NCBI GenBank assembly: GCA_020059425.1
Contig: JAGVCD010000140.1
Location: forward strand, 1 to 6,479
Direction of reading: 5' to 3'
Origin: Chamaesiphon sp.
GTDB lineage: Bacteria > Cyanobacteriota > Cyanobacteriia > Cyanobacteriales > Chamaesiphonaceae
Length of the DNA: 6,479 nucleotides
Part shown: one piece after another, positions 1 to 6,285 of the stretch
Layout of the letters: the number at the start of each line of letters is the position of its first letter
Position numbering within the stretch: the stretch's first letter is position 1
The notes under the pieces: model-generated
Told to the model about the DNA's origin: nothing
Seen by the model: only the letters and a program-made list of their open reading frames with translations
Databases searched by the model: none
Translations under genes and position numbers: made by a program

Positions 1-1
1 C

Positions 2-1150
2 GGTGCTAACCAGCTAGCGATCGGCATTTCGACCACTGTTCTGATGATGATTCAGTTGTTTGCCCGATTCATCCCCAAATTTCCGGGCACATTGTTAGCT
101 GTAGTCGGGGCTATTGTAGCCAGTTGGCTGTTTAACTTTGCTGGTTACGGGGTCAGTGTGGTGGGGAAAGTACCTAGTGGTCTACCTTCCTTGCACCTAC
201 CGGCAGTTAGCTTAAATGAAATCCCGGCAGTCTTGGGCATTGCCCTATCTTGTTGTATTGTCATTGTGGCTCAAAGCGCCGCTACCTCGCGTGCCTATGC
301 CTTCCGTTACAGCGAAAACTTCAACGAAAATATTGATCTAGAAGGTTTAGCCGCCGCTAATTTGGCAGCAGGATTAACTGGTACATTTGTGGTCAATGGT
401 AGCCCCACTAAAACAGAAATTGTGGACACCGCTGGTGGCCGCAGCCAAGTAGCTCAGCTGTCTACAGCAGCCGTAATCTTGATGGTTATTCTATTTTTAA
501 CTCAGCCGCTTAGCTATCTACCGAATCCAGTGTTAGCGGCAATTGTCTTTTCGATCGGACTGCGGTTGATCGACATTAAAGGAATGCGATCGATCTTCCA
601 AACCCATCGCGAAGAGTTTTATTTGGCCATAATTACTGCTGCGACAGTGGTTGTTATTGGTGTTAAAGAAGGAATTTTATTGGCAATTACATGGTCATTA
701 ATCTTACATGTGCGCCATAGCTATCGACCACACTCCGCGATAATTATTCCGGGCGAACATAAATTCTGGCAACCGATGCCGGTGCAGATCGGTCGCATTT
801 CGGCACCTGGTGTGATCATTTATCGATTTAGTCGGGATCTCTTCTATGCTAATGCCACCTTCTTTGCCGAGGAAGTACAAAGCCTGGTGAAAAATGCGGA
901 ATCACCAGTGCAGTGGTTCATTTTGGAAGCCAGAGCAATTACTGGTATTGACTACTCGGCTGATCAAACCTTGCAGGATGTAGTAAAAAAATTATCTAGA
1001 CAGAATGTAGCTTTTGTTGTTTCTGGTCTGCCGCCGGAGGTGAAATTACAATTCGATCGAGATGGACTGACAGACCTAATTGGGGTCGATCGTTTTTTTA
1101 ATCACTTAGAAGAAGCTTTGCTGGCTTGTCGATCGGACCTCAAGGGGTGA
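2..1150 (+). CDS. SulP family inorganic anion transporter, C-terminal part (5' truncated by window)
   Basis: Probable secondary anion transporter or channel of the SulP/SLC26 family in the inner membrane; the ion (sulfate, bicarbonate or another) cannot be told from this fragment. The reading frame is open to the left edge, so the first in-frame ATG at 44 is internal and the N-terminal half of the membrane domain is missing. Numbering from that Met, hydrophobic segments lie at about 17-32, 62-79, 102-117, 139-177 and 192-223. The conserved SulP loop appears as NGSPTKT (118-124) followed by DTAGGRSQ (128-135), where many homologues have GSFSRT. After the membrane part, residues about 245-360 form a cytoplasmic STAS domain, with LFYANATFF (266-274) and the loop ITGIDYSAD (299-307). 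It does not resemble the bicarbonate transporter BicA in the signature loop. The gene stops with TGA at 1148-1150, 79 bp before the rhomboid gene. Confidence 0.9.
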   Translation, partial: GANQLAIGISTTVLMMIQLFARFIPKFPGTLLAVVGAIVASWLFNFAGYGVSVVGKVPSGLPSLHLPAVSLNEIPAVLGIALSCCIVIVAQSAATSRAYAFRYSENFNENIDLEGLAAANLAAGLTGTFVVNGSPTKTEIVDTAGGRSQVAQLSTAAVILMVILFLTQPLSYLPNPVLAAIVFSIGLRLIDIKGMRSIFQTHREEFYLAIITAATVVVIGVKEGILLAITWSLILHVRHSYRPHSAIIIPGEHKFWQPMPVQIGRISAPGVIIYRFSRDLFYANATFFAEEVQSLVKNAESPVQWFILEARAITGIDYSADQTLQDVVKKLSRQNVAFVVSGLPPEVKLQFDRDGLTDLIGVDRFFNHLEEALLACRSDLKG

Positions 1151-1161
1151 GGAAATCGATC
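1131..1161 (+). other. Interrupted inverted repeat over the SulP stop codon
   Basis: CCTCA (1138-1142) and TGAGG (1148-1152) pair around a five-base loop, and GATCG (1131-1135) can pair with CGATC (1157-1161) outside them, leaving an internal bulge. The TGA stop codon is part of the inner stem. No run of T follows, so this is not a standard intrinsic terminator. The outer arms are also explained by the general abundance of CGATCG in this genome. Confidence 0.25.
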
Positions 1162-1177
1162 AGCCACCGGCAACAAC

Positions 1178-1205
1178 CTGAATTAAAAACGAGTCGAGCT
1201 ATAAT
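1178..1205 (+). promoter_or_regulatory. Candidate promoter of the rhomboid gene
   Basis: A perfect -10 hexamer TATAAT lies at 1200-1205. Sixteen bases upstream, CTGAAT (1178-1183) is only a 3-of-6 match to the -35 consensus. Transcription would start near 1212, leaving a leader of about 18 bases before the ATG at 1230. The downstream gene lacks a clear ribosome binding site. The perfect -10 in the only gap between two same-strand genes supports independent transcription, but the -35 is weak. Confidence 0.4.
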
Positions 1206-1229
1206 ACATCTTCTTCCAATGTTGTTTAC

Positions 1230-1832
1230 ATGACCGGATCATTACTCCCAGCGGCGACCCATCCTACTTTGCTCCTGAACCTTCGCATCCTTGGCGGGAT
1301 GGTCTCCAGTCTGTGGATATTGGAATTGACCGATTCATTACTACTTGGGAACCGGCTCAACCGTCTGGGCATTCAACCGCGCCGCTGGTCTGGCCTGAAA
1401 GGAATTTTGTTATCGCCGCTACTGCATGGCGATCTACGGCATTTGGCTGCTAATACAGTCCCGCTGGCGGTTTTGGGTGGATTGATTCTGTTTCGTAGTC
1501 AGACTACCTTCGCGATCGTCACGGTAGTAGTATGGTTGGTGAGTGGCTGGGGCACTTGGCTGTGTGGTGGACCGCGCACCAATCATATTGGTGCCAGTGG
1601 AATTGTTTTTGGCTATTTGGGGTTTCTGCTACTGCAAGGATATCTAGAGCGCAGTCCGATCTCCATCGGCCTAGCAGTGATTGCCGGGACACTATATGGT
1701 GGTTCACTATGGGGAGTGTTGCCTAGTAACCGGGGGCGCTCCTGGGAATGTCATTTGTTTGGGGCGATCGGTGGGGGAGTGGCAGCATATTATTTGCCAG
1801 AGCTAACCAGCGCTCTGGCGCGCTGGCACTGA
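1230..1832 (+). CDS. Rhomboid family intramembrane serine protease
   Basis: A 200-residue polytopic membrane protein expected to cleave transmembrane segments of substrate proteins within the lipid bilayer. The sequence carries the rhomboid hallmarks: H71 and N75 in HLAAN (the HxxxN motif of helix 2, preceded by LLHGDLR), the catalytic serine S123 in GASG (121-124) at the start of helix 4, and the catalytic H175 in HLFGAIGG (175-182) of helix 6. Six hydrophobic segments are visible at about 17-39, 57-88, 93-112, 121-139, 144-164 and 175-189, matching the basic bacterial six-helix core with no extra domain. The loop GIQPRRW (47-53) before helix 2 is typical of short rhomboids. The start at 1230 follows a TATAAT box by 24 bases but has no strong Shine-Dalgarno sequence; Met24 is an alternative, though it would cut into helix 1. 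The substrate is unknown. Confidence 0.92.
   Translation: MTGSLLPAATHPTLLLNLRILGGMVSSLWILELTDSLLLGNRLNRLGIQPRRWSGLKGILLSPLLHGDLRHLAANTVPLAVLGGLILFRSQTTFAIVTVVVWLVSGWGTWLCGGPRTNHIGASGIVFGYLGFLLLQGYLERSPISIGLAVIAGTLYGGSLWGVLPSNRGRSWECHLFGAIGGGVAAYYLPELTSALARWH
1796..1827 (+). terminator. GC-rich overlapping hairpins at the convergent gene ends (possible terminator)
   Basis: GCCAGAGC (1796-1803) and GCTCTGGC (1812-1819) form a perfect 8-bp stem with an 8-base loop. CCAGCGC (1807-1813) and GCGCTGG (1820-1826) form a perfect 7-bp stem with a 6-base loop. The two stems share bases, so only one can form at a time. They sit in the last codons of the rhomboid gene, before an AT-rich 19-bp gap to the opposing stop codon. 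On the minus strand they lie just after the end of the sugar-nucleotide gene. Neither side has a clear T-run, so a terminator role is inferred from position and stem strength. Confidence 0.35.
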
Positions 1833-1851
1833 CAATATTTATATCGAGATC

Positions 1852-4371
1852 TTAATCGGTGGCAGTTTGGTATTGAACTACATAGTCTTGTACCAGCTGT
1901 CGATAATTTTGGAGATTGAGATCTAACCAATCGCGATCGTCACTGTTGCCATAAATATGCACAATCGGCTCCCCCGCATCCGGCAGAATCAGAATCCAGT
2001 TGTCATTACGAGAGTTATAGATTTTCACTCCATCTTCGGTATCCAGTTTTTCGCTTTGATGAGTTTCCAAAACGTGGCGCATTAAACCGCCCTTGGCTCC
2101 CCAAGGACAGCGTACCGTAAAAGTTTCTTGAAAAATGCGCGGTAGTTGCTGGCGAATATTACTTAATGGACGGTTTTCTTTGGCTAATAACTCAATCAAT
2201 TTAGCCACACAAAACATGGCATCAAAACCAGCATGTAATTCTGGAAAAATAAAACCCATGTCACCACTGCCCCCCAACACTACATGAGGGAGTTTTTGAC
2301 AGGCTTCCATCAGATCGGTAGGGTTGGATTTGGTGCGTTTAACCCGGCCACCATGACGACGGGCTAACTCTTCGATCGCACTACTCGCATGAACCGGCAC
2401 CACTACTGTCCCCCCCGGATGAGCTTTGAGGGTTAAATGCACCATCAAAGATGTTAACAAATCACCCCGAATGGCAATGCCAGTTTCATCGACCAAAATT
2501 AATTGCTCACCATGCGCCGAGACTTGCACTCCAAAGGTAGCTTGGAGCGATTCCACCACCCGCCCCAATTGGTGGAGTAAAGTTTCGCGTTCACCAATTT
2601 TAGGCGCAGTCTGGCTCAGGCTGGCATTGAGCACCACCGCATCGACGCCAAATTTGGCTAGTAGCAAGGGCAAGATCGCCCCGGAAACAGCGTAGGCATA
2701 GTCAATTACGACTTTGCCACTTCCCCGAATGGTCTGCAAGTCTAGGTGGGTTTGGAAAGCATTGTTGTAGAGTTCTATCCCTTGAGTTTGGCTTATTTTG
2801 CCAATTTCGGGGATGCTAGCGCGACGTAGGTCTTCTTTAAAGTAAGCCGATTCAATTTTCTTTTCTTGGTTTTTAGAAATGTTGATGCCTCGGGCATCAA
2901 AAAATTCAATGAGCAAATAATCTAATCGATCGGGATGCAGCCGAATATGCAGACCTCCCGATACGTAGAGAGTGGGAATAATTAAACGCGCCACCGGAAT
3001 AGCCGTCGAATCGAGATCGCGGACACTCACTCCCACCGACATCAGCCCGGCGACTAGCGATCGAACGATCATGCTAGAAATACTACGCTGATCGCGGGAA
3101 ATGGTGACTTGATCACCATTTTTTAGGGTAGAACCGTAGGCTGCCCCCAATTTGACAGCAAACTCGGGGGTGATATCAATATTAGCCAGCCCCTGTACTC
3201 CCCGTTGGGAAAAGAGGTTACGCCGGGCTACATCGCCCCAAATCAAATTCAATGTCAAGATAGCCAGAGGTTCAATTTCTTTGTTTGGCCATACTTTGAC
3301 GTTGCTATTGATCTGGGCTTCTTCACCGACTCGGGACAGAGAACCGACCACCGCTCCTTCCAAAATCTGGGCACCGCGCCCAATCCGGGCACCCCGGCCA
3401 ATAATACAAGCCCGCAGCTGGGCTTCCTCGCTAATGACTGCCCCATTCCAGACCACCGGACGTTTCAGGTTGGCATCGGCGCCGATCGTCACATTATCGC
3501 CAATCACGGTATCGGCAGTAATATTCACCCGGGGGCCAATCCGGCAGTTTTTACCAATTACGACCGGGGTGCCAATGCTTGCGGTGGGATCGATGTAAGT
3601 GCCATTTCCTACCCATACGCCGGAACGAATTTGAGTAGAAGTAGGATGCAAGCTGGGTAGTTGAGTAAAAACGTCATGCTGTACTTGGCGATAGGCATCG
3701 AGCTGGCCGACATCACACCAGTAACCGGTAGCGACATGTCCATAGATGGGAGCTCCGGCTACCAGCAAGTGGGGGAGCAAATCCTGAGACATGTCAAATT
3801 CCTGATCGGGTGGAATGGATTGTAGTACTTCTGGTTCCAAGATATAGATACCAGTATTGACCGTATCCGAAAAAATTTCGCTGGCTGTAGGTTTTTCCAA
3901 AAAGCGCTGTACCCGACCAGTGGTATCAGTAATGACCACGCCAAAATCTACGGGATTCCGCACCGATGTTAATACCATTGTGACGGTTGATCGTTTTTGC
4001 TGGTGAAAGTCGATCGCCTTTTGCAGATCAAAATCGGTAATGCTGTCGCCGCTAATGACCAAAAAAGTACGATCGAGCAATTCACTGACATATTTAATGG
4101 AACCCGCCGTGCCTAAAGCTTGTTCTTCTTCGATCGCATAATGTAAATGCACTCCCCAATCACTCCCATCGCCAAAATATTGTTGAATTGCTTCTGGTTG
4201 GTAGTGCAGTGTAATGATTATTTCGGTGATGCTATGTTTTTTGAGCAGGTTGATAATGTGCTCAATGATCGGACGATTTAGTACCGGCACCATTGGTTTG
4301 GGCAGTTCGCAGGTTAAGGGGCGCAAGCGCGTCCCGGAACCACCGGCCATAATTACTGCTCGTAATTCCAT
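1852..4371 (-). CDS. Sugar-phosphate nucleotidyltransferase fused to a phosphohexomutase-like domain (mannose-1-phosphate guanylyltransferase type)
   Basis: The N-terminal part should make a nucleotide sugar from a sugar 1-phosphate and NTP, most likely GDP-mannose, though the nucleotide and sugar are not provable from motifs alone. Residues 1-235 are the nucleotidyltransferase, with GGSGTRLRPLT (10-20), PKPM (24-27, K25), GTAG (87-90), GDS (108-110), EKP (159-161), NTGIY (172-176) and WCDVG (218-222). Residues about 247-363 show hexapeptide repeats of a left-handed beta-helix. From about 380 to 839 follows a phosphomannomutase/phosphoglucomutase-like region, recognisable by FSQRGVQG (387-394) and ISRDQRSISS (424-433). 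Its catalytic loops are replaced: IRLHP (476-480) for TGSHNP, SAHGEQ (618-623) for DGDADR, GGSGDMG (700-706) for GGExSGH and LPDAGEP (796-802) for RPSGTEP. It is therefore probably not an active mutase. The length fits the roughly 840-residue cyanobacterial fusion family. A GGTG motif precedes the ATG by about five bases. nagA lies 63 bp upstream on the same strand. Confidence 0.88.
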   Translation of the reverse strand: MELRAVIMAGGSGTRLRPLTCELPKPMVPVLNRPIIEHIINLLKKHSITEIIITLHYQPEAIQQYFGDGSDWGVHLHYAIEEEQALGTAGSIKYVSELLDRTFLVISGDSITDFDLQKAIDFHQQKRSTVTMVLTSVRNPVDFGVVITDTTGRVQRFLEKPTASEIFSDTVNTGIYILEPEVLQSIPPDQEFDMSQDLLPHLLVAGAPIYGHVATGYWCDVGQLDAYRQVQHDVFTQLPSLHPTSTQIRSGVWVGNGTYIDPTASIGTPVVIGKNCRIGPRVNITADTVIGDNVTIGADANLKRPVVWNGAVISEEAQLRACIIGRGARIGRGAQILEGAVVGSLSRVGEEAQINSNVKVWPNKEIEPLAILTLNLIWGDVARRNLFSQRGVQGLANIDITPEFAVKLGAAYGSTLKNGDQVTISRDQRSISSMIVRSLVAGLMSVGVSVRDLDSTAIPVARLIIPTLYVSGGLHIRLHPDRLDYLLIEFFDARGINISKNQEKKIESAYFKEDLRRASIPEIGKISQTQGIELYNNAFQTHLDLQTIRGSGKVVIDYAYAVSGAILPLLLAKFGVDAVVLNASLSQTAPKIGERETLLHQLGRVVESLQATFGVQVSAHGEQLILVDETGIAIRGDLLTSLMVHLTLKAHPGGTVVVPVHASSAIEELARRHGGRVKRTKSNPTDLMEACQKLPHVVLGGSGDMGFIFPELHAGFDAMFCVAKLIELLAKENRPLSNIRQQLPRIFQETFTVRCPWGAKGGLMRHVLETHQSEKLDTEDGVKIYNSRNDNWILILPDAGEPIVHIYGNSDDRDWLDLNLQNYRQLVQDYVVQYQTATD

Positions 4372-4404
4372 AGATTCACCAATTGATGCTAGCTGCTTAC
4401 TTTA

Positions 4405-4410
4405 ATTCTA
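4405..4410 (-). promoter_or_regulatory. Weak candidate -10 box between nagA and the sugar-nucleotide gene
   Basis: Read on the minus strand, TAGAAT matches the -10 consensus at five of six positions and would start transcription about 25 bases before the ATG of the downstream gene. No -35 resembling TTGACA is seen at 16-18 bases. The 63-bp gap holds no convincing terminator, so read-through from nagA is equally possible. Confidence 0.22.
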
Positions 4411-4434
4411 AGCTGGATCGCCAGTTTCAGACTG

Positions 4435-5568
4435 TTAGGCATTGACCAAACGGGTCGGAGTAATAGTGCCATCGGCACTCTGGTGCCAGCGTACTAAATT
4501 ATTAACCTGCCCCACATATTTACTATTGAGTCCGATCGCCCGGCGGGGAGCCGTAGTGGCTAGAGCAATGCCCTGCTCTAGGGAGCAAGCTTTCCATTTC
4601 ACCAAGTTTTCCACCCCCGCTAATAAGGGGAGAGTCGTGCCAGCCAGAGTCCCGTCCGGTAGTCGGGCGGTGCCTTCTTCAATTTCAATTTGCCGACTAT
4701 CCCAAGGATAAAAGCCATCGGATAAACCCAAAGGGGAAAGAGCATCACTCACCAAAAAGGCATGATCGCTGTAGTTAGCGGCTCGTAAAAAAATCTGGAG
4801 CATGGCGGGATGCACATGCTGACCATCAGCAATAAAACCGCATTGCACACCAGGATAAGTCAGGGCTGCGCCCAGTAAACCGGGCTGCCGATGGTGTAAG
4901 CTGGGCATCGCATTAAAAGCATGAGTTACCATGCTGGCTCCTTCATCGAAGGCGCGTTCGGCCTGTGCCCAAGTTGCTTGGGAATGACCCAAACTTACGC
5001 GGATGCCGAGGCTGATTAAATAGGGCACGACTAAACCTGAAGGATCAAGTTCGGGAGCTAGCGTGATCACCTTCACTAATTTGGCATAGTCGCCGATCGA
5101 TCTCTTGATGCTTTCGACGGTCAGCGGCAATAGATATTCCGCTGGATGAGCGCCCCGTTTGGCTGGATTGAGGCAGGGACCTTCTAAATGGACCCCCAGT
5201 ACTTGAGCCGTCTGGGCGGGTTGCTGTGCCATAAACTGGGCAATCACTTGTAAAGAGCGCTGAAAATTGTCGATCGAGGTAGTCACTAAAGTCGGCAAAA
5301 ATCCATCCACACCCTGCTCCCACAGCAGCTGACAAATTTTGGTTAATCGCTCATGATCGGTGCTTTGTAAATCGGGAAAGGCCAGACCCAGAGCGCCATT
5401 GATTTGTAAATCTATCCCGCCCAACGAACACCAGTCCCCGGCTAGATCGATCGCCCTCACCTCGCCAGCTACTTGTGGAGCCACCTCCTGAATTTGGCGT
5501 TCTCGCACCAAGATTTGCTGCAGTCCAGCATAGCCAGGGACGCGGGCATTGATAATTTTGGCGAGCAT
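4435..5568 (-). CDS. nagA: N-acetylglucosamine-6-phosphate deacetylase
   Basis: Cytosolic amidohydrolase that converts N-acetylglucosamine 6-phosphate to glucosamine 6-phosphate and acetate, a step in amino-sugar and cell-wall sugar recycling. The 377 residues are close to full length for the family. Motifs appear in the expected order: GIDLQING (51-58), with the Q-x-N arrangement found in E. coli NagA instead of the H-x-H of many amidohydrolases; HLEGP (127-131), with the metal-binding E129; GHS (194-196, H195); THAFNAM (215-221, H216); DGQHVHP (248-254, with H251 at the substrate loop); and SDAL (274-277), whose D275 is the predicted catalytic acid/base. All expected metal and catalytic residues are present, so the enzyme should be active. 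The start at 5568 gives a normal N-terminus but has no clear Shine-Dalgarno. The gene diverges from purE and is followed by the sugar-nucleotide fusion on the same strand, possibly co-transcribed. Confidence 0.93.
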   Translation of the reverse strand: MLAKIINARVPGYAGLQQILVRERQIQEVAPQVAGEVRAIDLAGDWCSLGGIDLQINGALGLAFPDLQSTDHERLTKICQLLWEQGVDGFLPTLVTTSIDNFQRSLQVIAQFMAQQPAQTAQVLGVHLEGPCLNPAKRGAHPAEYLLPLTVESIKRSIGDYAKLVKVITLAPELDPSGLVVPYLISLGIRVSLGHSQATWAQAERAFDEGASMVTHAFNAMPSLHHRQPGLLGAALTYPGVQCGFIADGQHVHPAMLQIFLRAANYSDHAFLVSDALSPLGLSDGFYPWDSRQIEIEEGTARLPDGTLAGTTLPLLAGVENLVKWKACSLEQGIALATTAPRRAIGLNSKYVGQVNNLVRWHQSADGTITPTRLVNA

Positions 5569-5579
5569 AAAATTTACCG

Positions 5580-5610
5580 TTGGGGTTGCTTTTAGCTTAT
5601 ATTTTGGGGT
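5580..5610. promoter_or_regulatory. Candidate shared divergent promoter region of nagA and purE
   Basis: The 71-bp gap between the two start codons (5569-5639) must hold both promoters. A central AT patch reads as a -10 on both strands: TATATT at 5598-5603 for purE (5 of 6) and TATAAG, complement of 5596-5601, for nagA (5 of 6). For purE, TTTACC at 5573-5578 is a possible -35 with a long 19-bp spacer; no good -35 is seen for nagA. The direct repeat TTGGGGT (5580-5586 and 5604-5610) brackets the patch and could be a regulator site. All of this is by eye. Confidence 0.33.
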
Positions 5611-5639
5611 GCGCTTCCGCTACTATTCACACATAATTT

Positions 5640-6176
5640 ATGACTAATCCCCGCATTGGTATCATCATGGGCAGCGACTCCGACCTGCCTTGTATGCACA
5701 GCGCTGCTCAAATCTGCGAGCAATTTCAGATCCCCCATGAAGTGGCGATCGTCTCAGCTCACCGTACCCCAGAACGAATGGTACAATACGCCCAAACTGC
5801 CCATGAGCGAGGCTTGCAGGTAATTATAGCTGGAGCGGGTGGGGCAGCCCATTTACCGGGGATGGTGGCGGCTCTCACTGCTTTACCAGTCATTGGGGTA
5901 CCCATTCAGACCAAAACTTTGCAAGGCGTAGATTCGCTTTATTCGATCGTCCAAATGCCAGCGGGTATTCCGGTAGCTACCGTCTCGATCGGCAATGCCA
6001 CCAATGCCGGATTGCTGGCCGTCCAAATCTTAGCCAGTCATGATCCCCAACTACTGGCCGCTGTGCAAGCATACCGAGCTAGCTTGCAAACAATGGTCGC
6101 CAAAAAAGACCAGGAGCTAAGCACCATTGGCTATCAGCAATATCTCGATCAATACTTTCCGGGTTCTTTAACCTAA
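5640..6176 (+). CDS. purE: 5-(carboxyamino)imidazole ribonucleotide mutase (PurE class I)
   Basis: Cytosolic enzyme of de novo purine synthesis that rearranges N5-carboxyaminoimidazole ribonucleotide to 4-carboxy-AIR; it normally acts after PurK, which is not in this window. The 178-residue protein has all the class I PurE signatures: GIIMGSDSD (7-15) with the phosphate-binding and active-site S12/D13, [10 protein letters not shown] (38-47) with the catalytic H41, [12 protein letters not shown] (64-75), GVPIQTK (86-92), [10 protein letters not shown] (105-114) and IGNATNAG (117-124). The C-terminal helix ending at 178 gives the protein a normal class I length. The ATG at 5640 places the first strand right at the N-terminus; there is no evident Shine-Dalgarno. 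It is transcribed divergently from nagA. The residues expected of an active enzyme are intact, so the assignment is firm. Confidence 0.96.
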   Translation: MTNPRIGIIMGSDSDLPCMHSAAQICEQFQIPHEVAIVSAHRTPERMVQYAQTAHERGLQVIIAGAGGAAHLPGMVAALTALPVIGVPIQTKTLQGVDSLYSIVQMPAGIPVATVSIGNATNAGLLAVQILASHDPQLLAAVQAYRASLQTMVAKKDQELSTIGYQQYLDQYFPGSLT

Positions 6177-6191
6177 ACATAACTTTACCAA

Positions 6192-6201
6192 TTGTTAACA
6201 A
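6192..6201. repeat. Perfect 10-bp palindrome TTGTTAACAA downstream of purE
   Basis: TTGTTAACAA reads the same on both strands. It lies 16 bases after the purE stop and about 26 bases upstream of the candidate -10 of the next gene, a position suitable for an operator. The symmetry has no loop, so it is not a terminator hairpin. A 10-bp AT-rich palindrome can also arise by chance. Confidence 0.2.
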
Positions 6202-6224
6202 CACTTTTAGATTTAGGCTGAATT

Positions 6225-6233
6225 TGCTATATG
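6225..6233 (+). promoter_or_regulatory. Candidate extended -10 promoter of the TerB-like gene
   Basis: TGC followed by TATATG (6225-6233) has the extended -10 form TGnTAT, with the first four bases of the -10 matching consensus. No clear -35 is seen. Transcription would begin near 6240, about 45 bases before the ATG. The remainder of the 109-bp gap (6177-6285) holds only the palindrome and a ribosome binding site. Confidence 0.28.
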
Positions 6234-6270
6234 GTACTGGTGGCCTTTATCTTCACTGTCGATCGACATC

Positions 6271-6276
6271 AGAGGA
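6271..6276 (+). promoter_or_regulatory. Ribosome binding site of the TerB-like gene
   Basis: AGAGGA lies nine bases before the ATG at 6286, a good Shine-Dalgarno match at a suitable distance. It is the clearest such site in the window and fixes this start. Confidence 0.6.
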
Positions 6277-6285
6277 ACTCTTTGC

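Noticed and set aside
44..46. ATG at 44 as the start of the SulP gene
   Set aside because: The same frame is open without a stop to the left edge, the upstream codons fit a transporter helix, and a protein starting here would lack half of the membrane domain.
1519..1726. Short frames on both strands inside the rhomboid gene
   Set aside because: Both overlap the catalytic region of a gene with all rhomboid motifs intact and have no coding features of their own.
3152..3660. Two overlapping plus-strand open frames of about 150 codons opposite the beta-helix region
   Set aside because: They lie antisense to the hexapeptide repeats of a clearly coding gene, their translations are low-complexity and match no family I know, and neither has a ribosome binding site. 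They are shadows caused by the repeat's codon pattern.
5611..5639. Purine riboswitch or structured leader before purE
   Set aside because: The space before the ATG is too short for a purine or PreQ aptamer, and no conserved aptamer core or stable stem is visible.
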